From positions 1-64,000 of the forward strand of contig CAYZJC010000004.1 in assembly GCA_964478775.1 (NCBI GenBank): DNA of 64,000 bases, in the 5' to 3' direction. Under the pieces are notes generated by a model. The model saw only the letters and a program-made list of their open reading frames with translations. It searched no databases and was not told the origin of the DNA. This document shows, one piece after another, positions 45,501-53,389 of the stretch. The DNA is from PNMQ01 sp964478775 (GTDB taxonomy: Bacteria > Pseudomonadota > Alphaproteobacteria > Paracaedibacterales > CAIOTO01). The position numbers were made by a program, and so were the translations under genes. Position 1 is the first letter of the stretch, and each line of letters begins with the position of its first letter.

Positions 45501-47275
45501 TCTATACCCAAGCTTTCAAAAATAGGCATTAGTCTTGAAAGAGAAATGCGTTCACCCTTTGTAAAAACTTGTAATATGAAAGTGTCTTTTTCACCATTGA
45601 TAACTTGAATGATTTTTTGTTTGGGATTATGAATCGCAAGCAAGGCTTGGTTTGCATCAGACACACCTTGGGTGATTGAAAAAGAATCTTGGTAATGTTT
45701 TTCAAAACCAATATGTCGTACACTTTCTTTTTTCTGATTACTTTTTAATAAAGACTTCCACTGCCGTTCAAAGTTTTCTTGCCAAGAATGACACAATGTG
45801 TTGATAGCAAATTCAACCTCTTCAATGTCACAATGTAAAATCACTTTTTGTTCATGGTTGATGACAAGGTGGATATATGAAATAGGGCATGTTGAAGAAA
45901 AAGTTGCATCATCAATAATTTTCCCCTCTAACACTTTTTCAAGGTGAGAAAATATATTGGCTTTAATTTCAGGGCTAAGGTTTGAGTTTGGCACAAATAA
46001 CATCACGTCTGTATAAGGGGTGTTGTCTTCATGAATAAGGTGTAGCGCGGCTTGATTAGGGCGATACATCACACGGTTTAGCAGACGTGAAAAGTCAGAA
46101 GGGTTAACATAAAAAATTTCATCATTAACGACTAACTCTAACAAGGCTTCGAAAAACTTTTCTTCTTGGCTTTTGGGGTCAAAGGAAAAAAGGCCTTTAA
46201 AGGTTTTAAGCTTTTCTGCTAAGAAGGGGATTTGGCGCTGCGGTGTTAAATAGAACTGACGCGTAAACAAACCTATAAATTGGCGCACAGCTTTGCCATT
46301 AGGTTCTAAAATTTCTAAGGAAATGTAGCGTGCTTTCCTGTGGATAATAGCAGGGGTACACGTGCGGCGAATATGTAAGTAAGGTGGGTGTTCACCAAAA
46401 TCATTATGCATCAAGGCGTCAAAGGTTGCCAGAAATGGAATCTGGCCCATTTGAGGAATTAAATTATCATTATTGGCAAAATCTTCAAAGGCGAACAGAC
46501 CGTATGCTTGTGTGGTCTCTTGAGACTGCTTATGGTTAGCAAGTGGCACAAGGCGTGAACCCAAATAAACAAAATTATCAGTGTTGACCCACGATAAAAA
46601 TGTACCAATTTCCACACATTGTGGGTCATCTGTTTTATCTAAGTAATAATTTGCAAGCAAGGAAATTTGTTGTTGATACTGGTCAAAGTCGGCAACAACT
46701 TTTTGCACCTTTGACAAACGAAAATGAAGACGTTCTTCAAATTTTTCTAAAGTAGTCGTACTCATTTCATCCGGAAAAATAACCGAAATCACGAATTCCT
46801 TTTGAAAACCTGGAAGCCTGTTTTGTTGTGCTTGATCAGCGATATCAATCAGCTCCCCCTCATCGTCTCGCATCACATTCAAAAGGGGGTGAACTTCGAA
46901 AATATACTCTAAATTCATTTCTTGCAAAAGCAAAATGATTGTATCAACCAGAAACGGGCATTCTTTGTGGATAATCGTCATAAACTGAAACGTATGACGA
47001 TTGTCATTTGCGTTTTGGTTATTATAGTTAACAATGTTATAGTCTTTTGTTTGGCTATAAAAATATTGCCAAGCATGAGCGACAAGTTGTGATGTCAGCT
47101 GAGGGTCATGGTCATGTGATAATACAATTAATTGCTCTGGGCTTGTGTGCGCATAAAAGGCATCAACAAACTTATGAAATAAAGTTTCTGTTTTTTGACC
47201 CACTTGCGCAGATTGTATTAATAGTTTTTTGCTTCCCTCGAAGATGGAATGCATGAGACTAAGCGTTTGTTTCAT
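42599..47275 (-). CDS. NAD-dependent glutamate dehydrogenase, large type
   Basis: A 1558-residue cytosolic enzyme deaminating glutamate to 2-oxoglutarate and ammonia. It has the long regulatory N-terminal half with ACT-like segments, then the catalytic core: GGIRWSDRLDDFRQEVLGLLKAQMVKNSIIVPLGSKGGF with the reactive lysine, and DMSGDVFGNGMLRS. NAD-binding GGIGTYIK and GVSCSDHEVNIK follow. Size matches the 180-kDa L-GDH of proteobacteria. With sucA at the end of the window it suggests glutamate as carbon source entering the TCA cycle. mltG ends 98 bp upstream. Confidence 0.97.
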   Translation of the reverse strand: MKQTLSLMHSIFEGSKKLLIQSAQVGQKTETLFHKFVDAFYAHTSPEQLIVLSHDHDPQLTSQLVAHAWQYFYSQTKDYNIVNYNNQNANDNRHTFQFMTIIHKECPFLVDTIILLLQEMNLEYIFEVHPLLNVMRDDEGELIDIADQAQQNRLPGFQKEFVISVIFPDEMSTTTLEKFEERLHFRLSKVQKVVADFDQYQQQISLLANYYLDKTDDPQCVEIGTFLSWVNTDNFVYLGSRLVPLANHKQSQETTQAYGLFAFEDFANNDNLIPQMGQIPFLATFDALMHNDFGEHPPYLHIRRTCTPAIIHRKARYISLEILEPNGKAVRQFIGLFTRQFYLTPQRQIPFLAEKLKTFKGLFSFDPKSQEEKFFEALLELVVNDEIFYVNPSDFSRLLNRVMYRPNQAALHLIHEDNTPYTDVMLFVPNSNLSPEIKANIFSHLEKVLEGKIIDDATFSSTCPISYIHLVINHEQKVILHCDIEEVEFAINTLCHSWQENFERQWKSLLKSNQKKESVRHIGFEKHYQDSFSITQGVSDANQALLAIHNPKQKIIQVINGEKDTFILQVFTKGERISLSRLMPIFESLGIDVARESESKIKLNQDVCYLQNFDCAAPSYNEKTHPHLIEAFHALFMGEIENDILNHLVIAAGLCVREVIVMRALIRAMWQMGYPTSGDYIQKIVVRYPTLAKTLMRFFDQSFNPKADTSSCQQSMSALEEDILQQLLNIAPNDHDRVLRHLFKLIKAIVRTNVYQLKDYVSFKFLPSKVPLLPRPWPEYEIFIYAEYMEGVHLRAGKVARGGIRWSDRLDDFRQEVLGLLKAQMVKNSIIVPLGSKGGFISRHYDALAQKGTHHKALKAEVVRCYQTFIKGLLDVTDNLVDGKLVHPQQVICYDENDPYLVVAADKGTASFSDIANEISKTYNFWLGDAFASGGSAGYDHKKMAITSRGAWISVIEHLAALGLDPEHDDFTVAGVGDMSGDVFGNGMLRSRHIKLVAAFDRNYIFIDPNPDPETSYNERKRLFDLPESTWMDYQASLLSKGGIIVKREMKEITLSVEARKALGIDDIVPATITAEDIVQCILKAPVDVLWFGGIGTYIKESHESNRDVMDAINNSVRIDAIHLRAKIIGEGANLALTQRARIEFDQLGGLINTDAIDNSAGVSCSDHEVNIKILSRQLIIENKINIEERNALLIEMADEVADLILADNVKQNKVLTMLKADSILQLERYHQLILFLSKDPYQPLDPSLEFLPSDEELLNRAKIQKGLARPELAVILAYSKIVMFKHLVSTCQDMDDSTCQTLLSEFDDELLNYFPTVLQTKYKTSILKHPLAKEIVATVLSNEYINDVGPVYAFIGIALNDSDYWSSILIYKQMVYLLNSILHEFSAHEKIMLMTQMQLAHKRVNVHHICVTTLEQWLSFMPRYASISCLELSDRLAAAHLTEQERQSFQEQFQVVAQALHFADFSHLCKMVSCREVYQMQALANVLDDFSKAIVDISMRMIMAKETANVEVLISDKRFQQLSSTLATLIANGQGSIEFALHYVKNLPEFVDKTLTA

Positions 47276-47373
47276 AAAATTAGCCAGAGCCCTTATAAGC
47301 GTTTATTATATTATACATTAAATCATTTAAAATTCATTAAATTTACAGCACACCCCGCCTGCAGACTTTCCTC

Positions 47374-48351
47374 TTAGGGGCCATTTTGCAACCTTTGTTT
47401 CCATAAACGAACATTGCCATTGTGTTGTGTAAGTGTTTTGGCAAACCGATGGCCACCATTACCGTCAGCCACAAAGTAATATTCTTCTGTTTGTGCCGGA
47501 TTTAAGGCAGCCTCCAGTGAAGCCTTTCCTGGGCACGCAATGGGTGTGGGGGGAAGCCCTCTATTGGTGTATGAATTAAACGGACTATTTGTTTTTAAAT
47601 CAGCTTTTGTAAGGGAACGGCCTAAGGCAGACGTGCCAGCACCTTGTGTAATTGCATAGACAACAGTTGGGTCTGCTTGTAGGGGCATATGAATTGCAAG
47701 TCGATTTAAAAACACAGCGGCGACACGTGCACGTTCAGTTGCAAGCCGAGTTTCTTTTTCAACAATAGAAGCTAAGGTTACCCATTCGTTTTGGGTTTTA
47801 AATTTATGTTTAGCACTTCCCCCCTGGTTCCATAAATGGTTTAAGGTTTCATGCATTGTGCGCTGCATACGCTTCATTAAATGGCTGCGTGTTTGTTCAA
47901 AAGACACGTGATAGGTTGCTGGCAGTAAGGAACCTTCATAAGGTATTTCAAAAATACCCCCTTCTAAAAAAGGAATATCATATAGCTTTTGTATGATTTC
48001 TTGAACAGTCATACCTTCAGTTAAAGTGACGCGGTAAATTTGTTTTTTAGTGATCTGTTCTAAAAGGCTATCAACATGCTGATGCTTTGAAAGCTTATAG
48101 ATACCCGGTTGAATTCTGCCAGCAAAACAGGCCTTGATGAGAAAAACCCAAGGGTTGGAAATAACTTTGGCTTCGTTAAGCACACGGGCATATTCAATGA
48201 CAGTGCCTTCTGGGCACAATAATACTTCCACTTGATTTGTCGCCTCACCAACTTGATTTGTTAAACCATTAGATTGTGCGACTGTTTCTTTAAAGGAAAG
48301 CCCACACACCATCATAAAAAACATAAGGGTTAAAAATATGAAACGCACCAT
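47374..48351 (-). CDS. mltG: Endolytic murein transglycosylase MltG
   Basis: A 325-residue membrane-attached enzyme that cuts nascent peptidoglycan strands and sets glycan length. An N-terminal helix/signal precedes the LysM-like domain (GIYKLSKHQHVDSLLEQI, VTLTEGMTVQEII). The YceG core has the catalytic Glu in VTLASIVEKETRLATERARVAAVFLNRL and the signatures LQADPTVVYAI and SPFNSYTNRGLPPTPIACPG. It starts six bases after the helicase gene, so it is probably cotranscribed with it. Confidence 0.95.
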   Translation of the reverse strand: MVRFIFLTLMFFMMVCGLSFKETVAQSNGLTNQVGEATNQVEVLLCPEGTVIEYARVLNEAKVISNPWVFLIKACFAGRIQPGIYKLSKHQHVDSLLEQITKKQIYRVTLTEGMTVQEIIQKLYDIPFLEGGIFEIPYEGSLLPATYHVSFEQTRSHLMKRMQRTMHETLNHLWNQGGSAKHKFKTQNEWVTLASIVEKETRLATERARVAAVFLNRLAIHMPLQADPTVVYAITQGAGTSALGRSLTKADLKTNSPFNSYTNRGLPPTPIACPGKASLEAALNPAQTEEYYFVADGNGGHRFAKTLTQHNGNVRLWKQRLQNGP

Positions 48352-48357
48352 GGTAAT

Positions 48358-51300
48358 TTATAAAGCACCTACATTGTGTTGATCTAACATATCGATAAGG
48401 GTTTTGCTGACCGTGTATTCTGACCAAAGAATTCTATCACCAATAACGTATAGCCGTTCTTTGGCGCGGGTTACAGCAACATTAAATAAATTTGGTTTTT
48501 CTGTAGCCCATTTTCTGGTGCCGGGCGAATCAGCACGACTGCCCATAACCAATATGACAATTGCATTTTCCTGCCCTTGAACTGCGTGAAGAGTAGACGA
48601 CTTAACTTCATATTTTTTGGCAATCACTGCACTGTTCTTAATCACATCTCGAAAAGGGGAGATTAAAAAAACATCTTTCATCTGCACATTTTTCGTTTGT
48701 AAATCCTTTAGCAATGCTTCTAATGCGACGCCTTCTTCTGGTACCCAATTTGATCTTGCACCGAAAGACTTTACATGAATCCATTTAGATTTATCCAGAT
48801 GATCATATTTAGCATGACTACTGGTTCCAAAAATCATCATATTATTGTAGGCAAGCTGGTTAGAAAGTTCCATATTGGTGCCAATTTTATTGACCCTGTC
48901 GGCAAGGTTTAAGGCTGAAACTCGCCCTGGTTGCCATCTAAAGGGGACCTCCATATAATTGGCGATGGTTCTAATCAAAGTAGCCTCTAACGTAATCACA
49001 GGTTCAATTTGTTGTGGGTCACCAATCATCATGATATGTTTTCCACAATCAAGGGCAGAGACAGGCGCTTGAGGGTTTGCTTGTCCAGCTTCGTCTATGA
49101 GGATATACCCTATTGAATTATGGCCATGGGTTTCAAACAAACGTGAAAAGGAAGCGAAGGTTGTAGAAACAACAGGTATCAGTAAAAATAACGTCTGCCA
49201 ACAGGCTTTAAGTTGTTCTGGTGACATTGACGTATCACCTGCGAAATGACGCATCAGTCCATTCATATTTGTTTTAAATGCTTCTGCGTTGGCTAAAACA
49301 AAGACGCGTTGTAATTGCAGGGCTTTTAAAAAGACATTGACGCGTGCGTTGTACCATTCTTGGTCCATCCAAGGGGATGAAAGCTCAAGGTCTTTCACAT
49401 TAACCCAGGTCGGCTCAGCATTGATAACAGGTGCTTCTTTGAATGTTATTGGGGCAACAGGTTCACTGGTCGGCATTGTCGTTACCGCACGTGACTTAAA
49501 CAAGCTTGACAACAAACGAGGTGAGCCTTTTACCTTAGTGACTTGAACGGGTGCAGAACTATTATTTGAAGGAGTGGTGTCTTGAACATTTTCTTTTTGA
49601 ATGCTTGCAACCTTGGCTGGCGCAGCCGTGAACCTTCTCTTCTTTTTAGACATGATTTTGTTTTCATCATCTAACGCTTGCTTAAATTCTTTGACGGCAG
49701 TTTCCCATTCAGCCTTATAGGTTGCGGTCAGTTCCGCATAAGCATTGCCCGTAATAGCAGCGGGAAGAATATCTACAATTTGATTAACTAACGATGGCGT
49801 AAAGGCAATTTCTTTTTCAGCAATTTCTTTGTGTTGACGTAAAAACTTTTCAAAGCCACCTTTGCCTTTGCTAATATCTTTTTCATATTCTTTAATAATC
49901 ACGCCTAAAGATTTTACTGTTTTTTTTACTTCATCTCCGTTTTCTTCATATTCGTCAGAAGCGGCTTTTTCATAAACGTAGTTGAGCCAAAATTTTTTAA
50001 CGAACTGTGTACAGTTTGCTTTATTGCCAAGCTTCGTTGCTAATAGTCCCCATGCCTTAATAGGTTCTTCCTTTGGTTTTAATTTCTTTTTCAATAGCAA
50101 GTCTGCTACGTCAGTAAAGTAGTCTGGCTCCATCCAAGACAAGACAGAAGGGTCAACAGCCTTTTGAGATGGAATCTCCAATGTGACGTTTTCAACCGCA
50201 CCATTGTTTGATGACGCAATCACAATTTCAAAACCACAAATGCTTTCATGAGGCAGCGCAATTCTTGTCTCAAAGTCACTTTCACTGTCAAATAAAGGTT
50301 TTTCAAATGCAGTGAGTGGATTGGTAAATTGCATTAAGGCCTGCGCACGTTCTGTGACGACAGCTGCAACAATGTCGCGTAGCAATGTTGTTTTACCAGT
50401 TCCAGGTGGGCCGTTAACTGAAAACAAGCCAGGCTGGGCTTGCTGACCTTTTAAAAACGTATTGATAATGGCTTGCTGGCTATACACCAACGGATGGTGG
50501 CCCGGCGAAGGCCAGCACCCTTGCGGATAATGTTTGGGCATCATCCACTGTGCATGGGCAGACTGTGAACGCCTTACGTCAACGCGTTTTTGAATATCAA
50601 TTGACTTTGTAAGGTATTGCTGTAAAGGAATAGAAAGACGGTGATCAAGCGCATCCTTTTGAAGTTTAGTTAAGTCATTTAAATAAAAACTATTTAAGAT
50701 ACCCGATTCTTCATTGCTATCTTCTTCATTTTTGTCAACCAAAACGGCCTTTACAACAAAAAAGCTTTCGGCTTGCGAAGATGCTAAATTTAAAGACGTT
50801 AGCACTTTATTGAAAAGCGTTGTCGCCACTTCAAAGTTAAGTGATTTAAGGTCCATAAATTGTGCTTTTTTAGTGTATATGTATTCAGTGGAGTCACTTA
50901 CAACTTCATTAAGCAACATTTCTTTTTGAATAGCAAATTCACTTAACATTTTCACAATCGAAGTGTTTTGGTGGTTTTTTGTTCGATTTGGGTCTAAGAA
51001 CTCCCTCACCTTTCCATGGGCCCAGGCAAATGATGACATTACCATTGATTCACCATTCATGATGCCTGATCGAAACACTTTCGTGCTGAAAATAGCATAT
51101 TTATTTGTCGTATCGTAAACGTCATCATCTGTTCGTTTACGATAACGCGCAGAAACAGTGCGTTTGCTTTTATAGGGTGTGGAACTATCTGGACTAAATA
51201 CTGTGAGGAGAGAGTCTGTGGCCTGGGCAACATCTCCAAACCCCATATACAACATGAATGACCATTCCTTTTTTTCATCTACCTTCGACAGGCTTGTATA

Positions 51301-51504
51301 AAAAGGATGATTGATTTCCCAAGGAAAATAAGGGTGCTCAGCGTCAACGAAGAATGTTTTGTTGTTTGCATTATCATTTTTACTGCCCTCAATCTTTGTG
51401 TGAAGCAGCGTTTCTAGAATCGTCCAATACTGCGCAATAGCAAGGTAGTGCGGCTCAAGTTCATGCGCCTTTGCCAATTCTTCTTGGGTGATGGAAAAGT
51501 CCAT
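48358..51504 (-). CDS. Upf1-like superfamily 1 helicase/ATPase
   Basis: A 1048-residue protein. Helicase motifs in order are I SVNGPPGTGKTTLL (about residue 365), II YILIDEAGQANPQAP, III MMIGDPQQIEPV, V STLHAVQGQENAIVI and VI NVAVTRAKERLYVIGD. Between I and II lies an unusually long insert with a basic, Pro/Ser-rich linker. The 350-residue N-terminal region has no family I know. ATG 51504 was chosen because AGAAGG precedes it; the in-frame TTG at 51537 adds eleven residues. Similar helicases occur in DNA repair and phage-defence loci, but its neighbours (dsbB, mltG) are housekeeping. Confidence 0.85.
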   Translation of the reverse strand: MDFSITQEELAKAHELEPHYLAIAQYWTILETLLHTKIEGSKNDNANNKTFFVDAEHPYFPWEINHPFYTSLSKVDEKKEWSFMLYMGFGDVAQATDSLLTVFSPDSSTPYKSKRTVSARYRKRTDDDVYDTTNKYAIFSTKVFRSGIMNGESMVMSSFAWAHGKVREFLDPNRTKNHQNTSIVKMLSEFAIQKEMLLNEVVSDSTEYIYTKKAQFMDLKSLNFEVATTLFNKVLTSLNLASSQAESFFVVKAVLVDKNEEDSNEESGILNSFYLNDLTKLQKDALDHRLSIPLQQYLTKSIDIQKRVDVRRSQSAHAQWMMPKHYPQGCWPSPGHHPLVYSQQAIINTFLKGQQAQPGLFSVNGPPGTGKTTLLRDIVAAVVTERAQALMQFTNPLTAFEKPLFDSESDFETRIALPHESICGFEIVIASSNNGAVENVTLEIPSQKAVDPSVLSWMEPDYFTDVADLLLKKKLKPKEEPIKAWGLLATKLGNKANCTQFVKKFWLNYVYEKAASDEYEENGDEVKKTVKSLGVIIKEYEKDISKGKGGFEKFLRQHKEIAEKEIAFTPSLVNQIVDILPAAITGNAYAELTATYKAEWETAVKEFKQALDDENKIMSKKKRRFTAAPAKVASIQKENVQDTTPSNNSSAPVQVTKVKGSPRLLSSLFKSRAVTTMPTSEPVAPITFKEAPVINAEPTWVNVKDLELSSPWMDQEWYNARVNVFLKALQLQRVFVLANAEAFKTNMNGLMRHFAGDTSMSPEQLKACWQTLFLLIPVVSTTFASFSRLFETHGHNSIGYILIDEAGQANPQAPVSALDCGKHIMMIGDPQQIEPVITLEATLIRTIANYMEVPFRWQPGRVSALNLADRVNKIGTNMELSNQLAYNNMMIFGTSSHAKYDHLDKSKWIHVKSFGARSNWVPEEGVALEALLKDLQTKNVQMKDVFLISPFRDVIKNSAVIAKKYEVKSSTLHAVQGQENAIVILVMGSRADSPGTRKWATEKPNLFNVAVTRAKERLYVIGDRILWSEYTVSKTLIDMLDQHNVGAL

Positions 51505-51568
51505 TTGGCCTTCTGTATGTAATGAATTCGTTTTCAAAGCGTATACAACGTTGATAAATATGAGTTAG

Positions 51569-52129
51569 TTATACACTCTTTTTCTTTTGAATCCAACCAC
51601 TAATACTTAAAAAGGTTAAGAATAGATATAACAATGTTGTCCAAATGGTGGCAGAAATAGAAAAAATCTTCCAGTTGACATCGTCACACCGCACCAACAA
51701 GTTACTTGAGTTTTTCATAGCTGCCTGAAGAGCGGCTAACTCCTCATCTATAGACTTAAGCGCAGAACTGCCAGGTGAATTTGCTGAACAACTGTCCGGG
51801 CCCTTCCACCAGTGTTGCTCAACCCCCACATGATAAACAGACAGTCCAAGACCACTGAGCACGAGCACTGTTGTGATTGCCTTTGCAAATTGCAGTAAAT
51901 AAGGACGTGTAAAAAATGTGACTGCAGTTGAGGCACTTACAATAAGCGCGATAAAGATATAACGTTGATAATAACATAGCACGCAAGGGCGCACCCCAAA
52001 TGAATGCTCAGCTATTAAAGCAAAACTTAACGCCCCAAGCGCAGTGAGCAGTATGGCCACCATACCAAATAAGGGGTTTGCAATAAGTGTCTTTATAGCG
52101 CAAGAAAAGAGACAGCTTTTTTTCATCAT
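51569..52129 (-). CDS. dsbB: Disulfide bond formation protein DsbB
   Basis: A four-helix inner-membrane protein that reoxidises DsbA and passes electrons to quinone. The first cysteine pair is in RPCVLCYYQRY, while the second is the separated pair in PDSCSANS and VRCDDVNW. The start at ATG 52129/52126 is favoured by the purine-rich AAGGCTAAAGG just upstream; in-frame GTG/ATG codons up to 52207 would add a very basic, family-unlike leader. It follows a glycosyltransferase gene and precedes the helicase. Likely partner: the DsbA-like protein at 39086. Confidence 0.9.
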   Translation of the reverse strand: MMKKSCLFSCAIKTLIANPLFGMVAILLTALGALSFALIAEHSFGVRPCVLCYYQRYIFIALIVSASTAVTFFTRPYLLQFAKAITTVLVLSGLGLSVYHVGVEQHWWKGPDSCSANSPGSSALKSIDEELAALQAAMKNSSNLLVRCDDVNWKIFSISATIWTTLLYLFLTFLSISGWIQKKKSV

Positions 52130-52265
52130 ACCTTTAGCCTTATGACAATATCCAATAAATATACGAAGCCTTCGCCGCAAAGCTTGAAGGTTCTTAACCA
52201 TTGTCACATGCTAGTTTACAAGATGCAAGCTATAACCTAACCCAAAATATTTCTGCCCTAGCACC

Positions 52266-53291
52266 TTAGTCACGGAATGAGAAGAGGTTTTTGATTTTTA
52301 TTCTTAAAAACTGCAACACAGAAAGTGAATGAATAAGTGACTTTGCATGAGTCTTGCACTGCAAAGAAAATGTGTGATAGGCAAGGTGACGCAGTTCTGG
52401 GTGCATTAATTCATCGTAACTTTCAAAAACAGTTTGAATTTCAGCAATATATTTATTTTTATTAATCCCAGACATATGTCCCTTCCCAGCATTATTGTAA
52501 ATCATCACAGGTTCAACACAAACCTCACGTTTGATTCCCAATCTGAGTGCATCAATAAAGAATTTCTGGTCAGAAAAACCAAAGCCATATTCATCATACC
52601 ACCCCCCAATCGCATTGAATGCTTCTTTATGGACTAAAGAATTAGCATCCCCTAAGATGTTTTGGCCGTTTAAGTTTAAGGCAACGGCAAAGGGAAAAAC
52701 AAATTTAAGGGCGTCATATTGCGGCATTTTTTTATTCGCCACAAAATAGTTAGTGCTTACAATTTTTGCATTTGAAGCTAGTGCGACTCTCATAAATGTA
52801 GAAAGCTGCTGCGGTAAGGCAATATTATCATCATCCATAAATAAGAGCCACTTTCCTTTTGCATGTGGAACAAGGTTATTTCTTGCTGCAGAAAGATATT
52901 GGTTTTCTTGATAAAAAATTTTCCATTTATGTCTGTTAAGTATAGGAATAATTTCCACTTCAAGTTTTTGTTTGCACGCTTGTGTTGACCCATCATCCAT
53001 GACAAGAACCTCAAAATTGGGATAGTCTTGTCTTTCAAGAGATTCTAATGTTTTTTTCAATAATTCTGGTCTATTAAAATGGGTAAGGCATACGCTAATG
53101 AGTGGATGTTCAGTTGGTTCTGCAGCCTTCTTATTTGCAGCCACCAGCATTTGTTGATATCGCCTTAACATTTCTTCATAAAATTGATCGTATTGAGCCT
53201 GAAGTTCTTGTGCTGAATACCGTGGACTTATACGTGGAACATTTTTTTTAAGCCTGGCACAAAATGCGTTGCCTGTGAATAATCCATACAA
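52266..53291 (-). CDS. Family 2 glycosyltransferase
   Basis: About 341 residues. The GT-A fold begins ISVCLTHFNRPELLKKTLESLERQDYPNFEVLVMDDGST near residue 65, with the metal-binding LLFMDDDNIALP and NAIGGWYDEYGFGFSDQKFF following. The later part has helices and no membrane span. The frame opens only three codons before a TTG at 53291, and no ATG lies within the first 55 residues, so the start is uncertain; the 65-residue leader is helical. The likely role is LPS or capsule sugar transfer, unproven. It lies downstream of the 781-residue exported gene. Confidence 0.85.
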   Translation of the reverse strand: MYGLFTGNAFCARLKKNVPRISPRYSAQELQAQYDQFYEEMLRRYQQMLVAANKKAAEPTEHPLISVCLTHFNRPELLKKTLESLERQDYPNFEVLVMDDGSTQACKQKLEVEIIPILNRHKWKIFYQENQYLSAARNNLVPHAKGKWLLFMDDDNIALPQQLSTFMRVALASNAKIVSTNYFVANKKMPQYDALKFVFPFAVALNLNGQNILGDANSLVHKEAFNAIGGWYDEYGFGFSDQKFFIDALRLGIKREVCVEPVMIYNNAGKGHMSGINKNKYIAEIQTVFESYDELMHPELRHLAYHTFSLQCKTHAKSLIHSLSVLQFLRIKIKNLFSFRD

Positions 53292-53307
53292 TTTTGTTTA
53301 TTCAGTG

Positions 53308-53389
53308 TGAGCAGCTGCTAATGTGCTCAGATAGCGCGACCCATAAGAGTGCCGCGCTATATAATATTTGCAAGCAATATGCGTTGCTT
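53308..53389 (-). other. Three consecutive hairpins between two minus-strand genes
   Basis: Stems are AAGCAA/TTGCTT (53372-53389), ATAGCGCG/CGCGCTAT (53331-53338 with 53353-53360) and TGAGCA/TGCTCA (53308-53313 with 53324-53329). The array begins at the stop of the 781-residue gene and ends before the glycosyltransferase. No T-run follows, so it may be a leader or stability structure. Confidence 0.45.
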
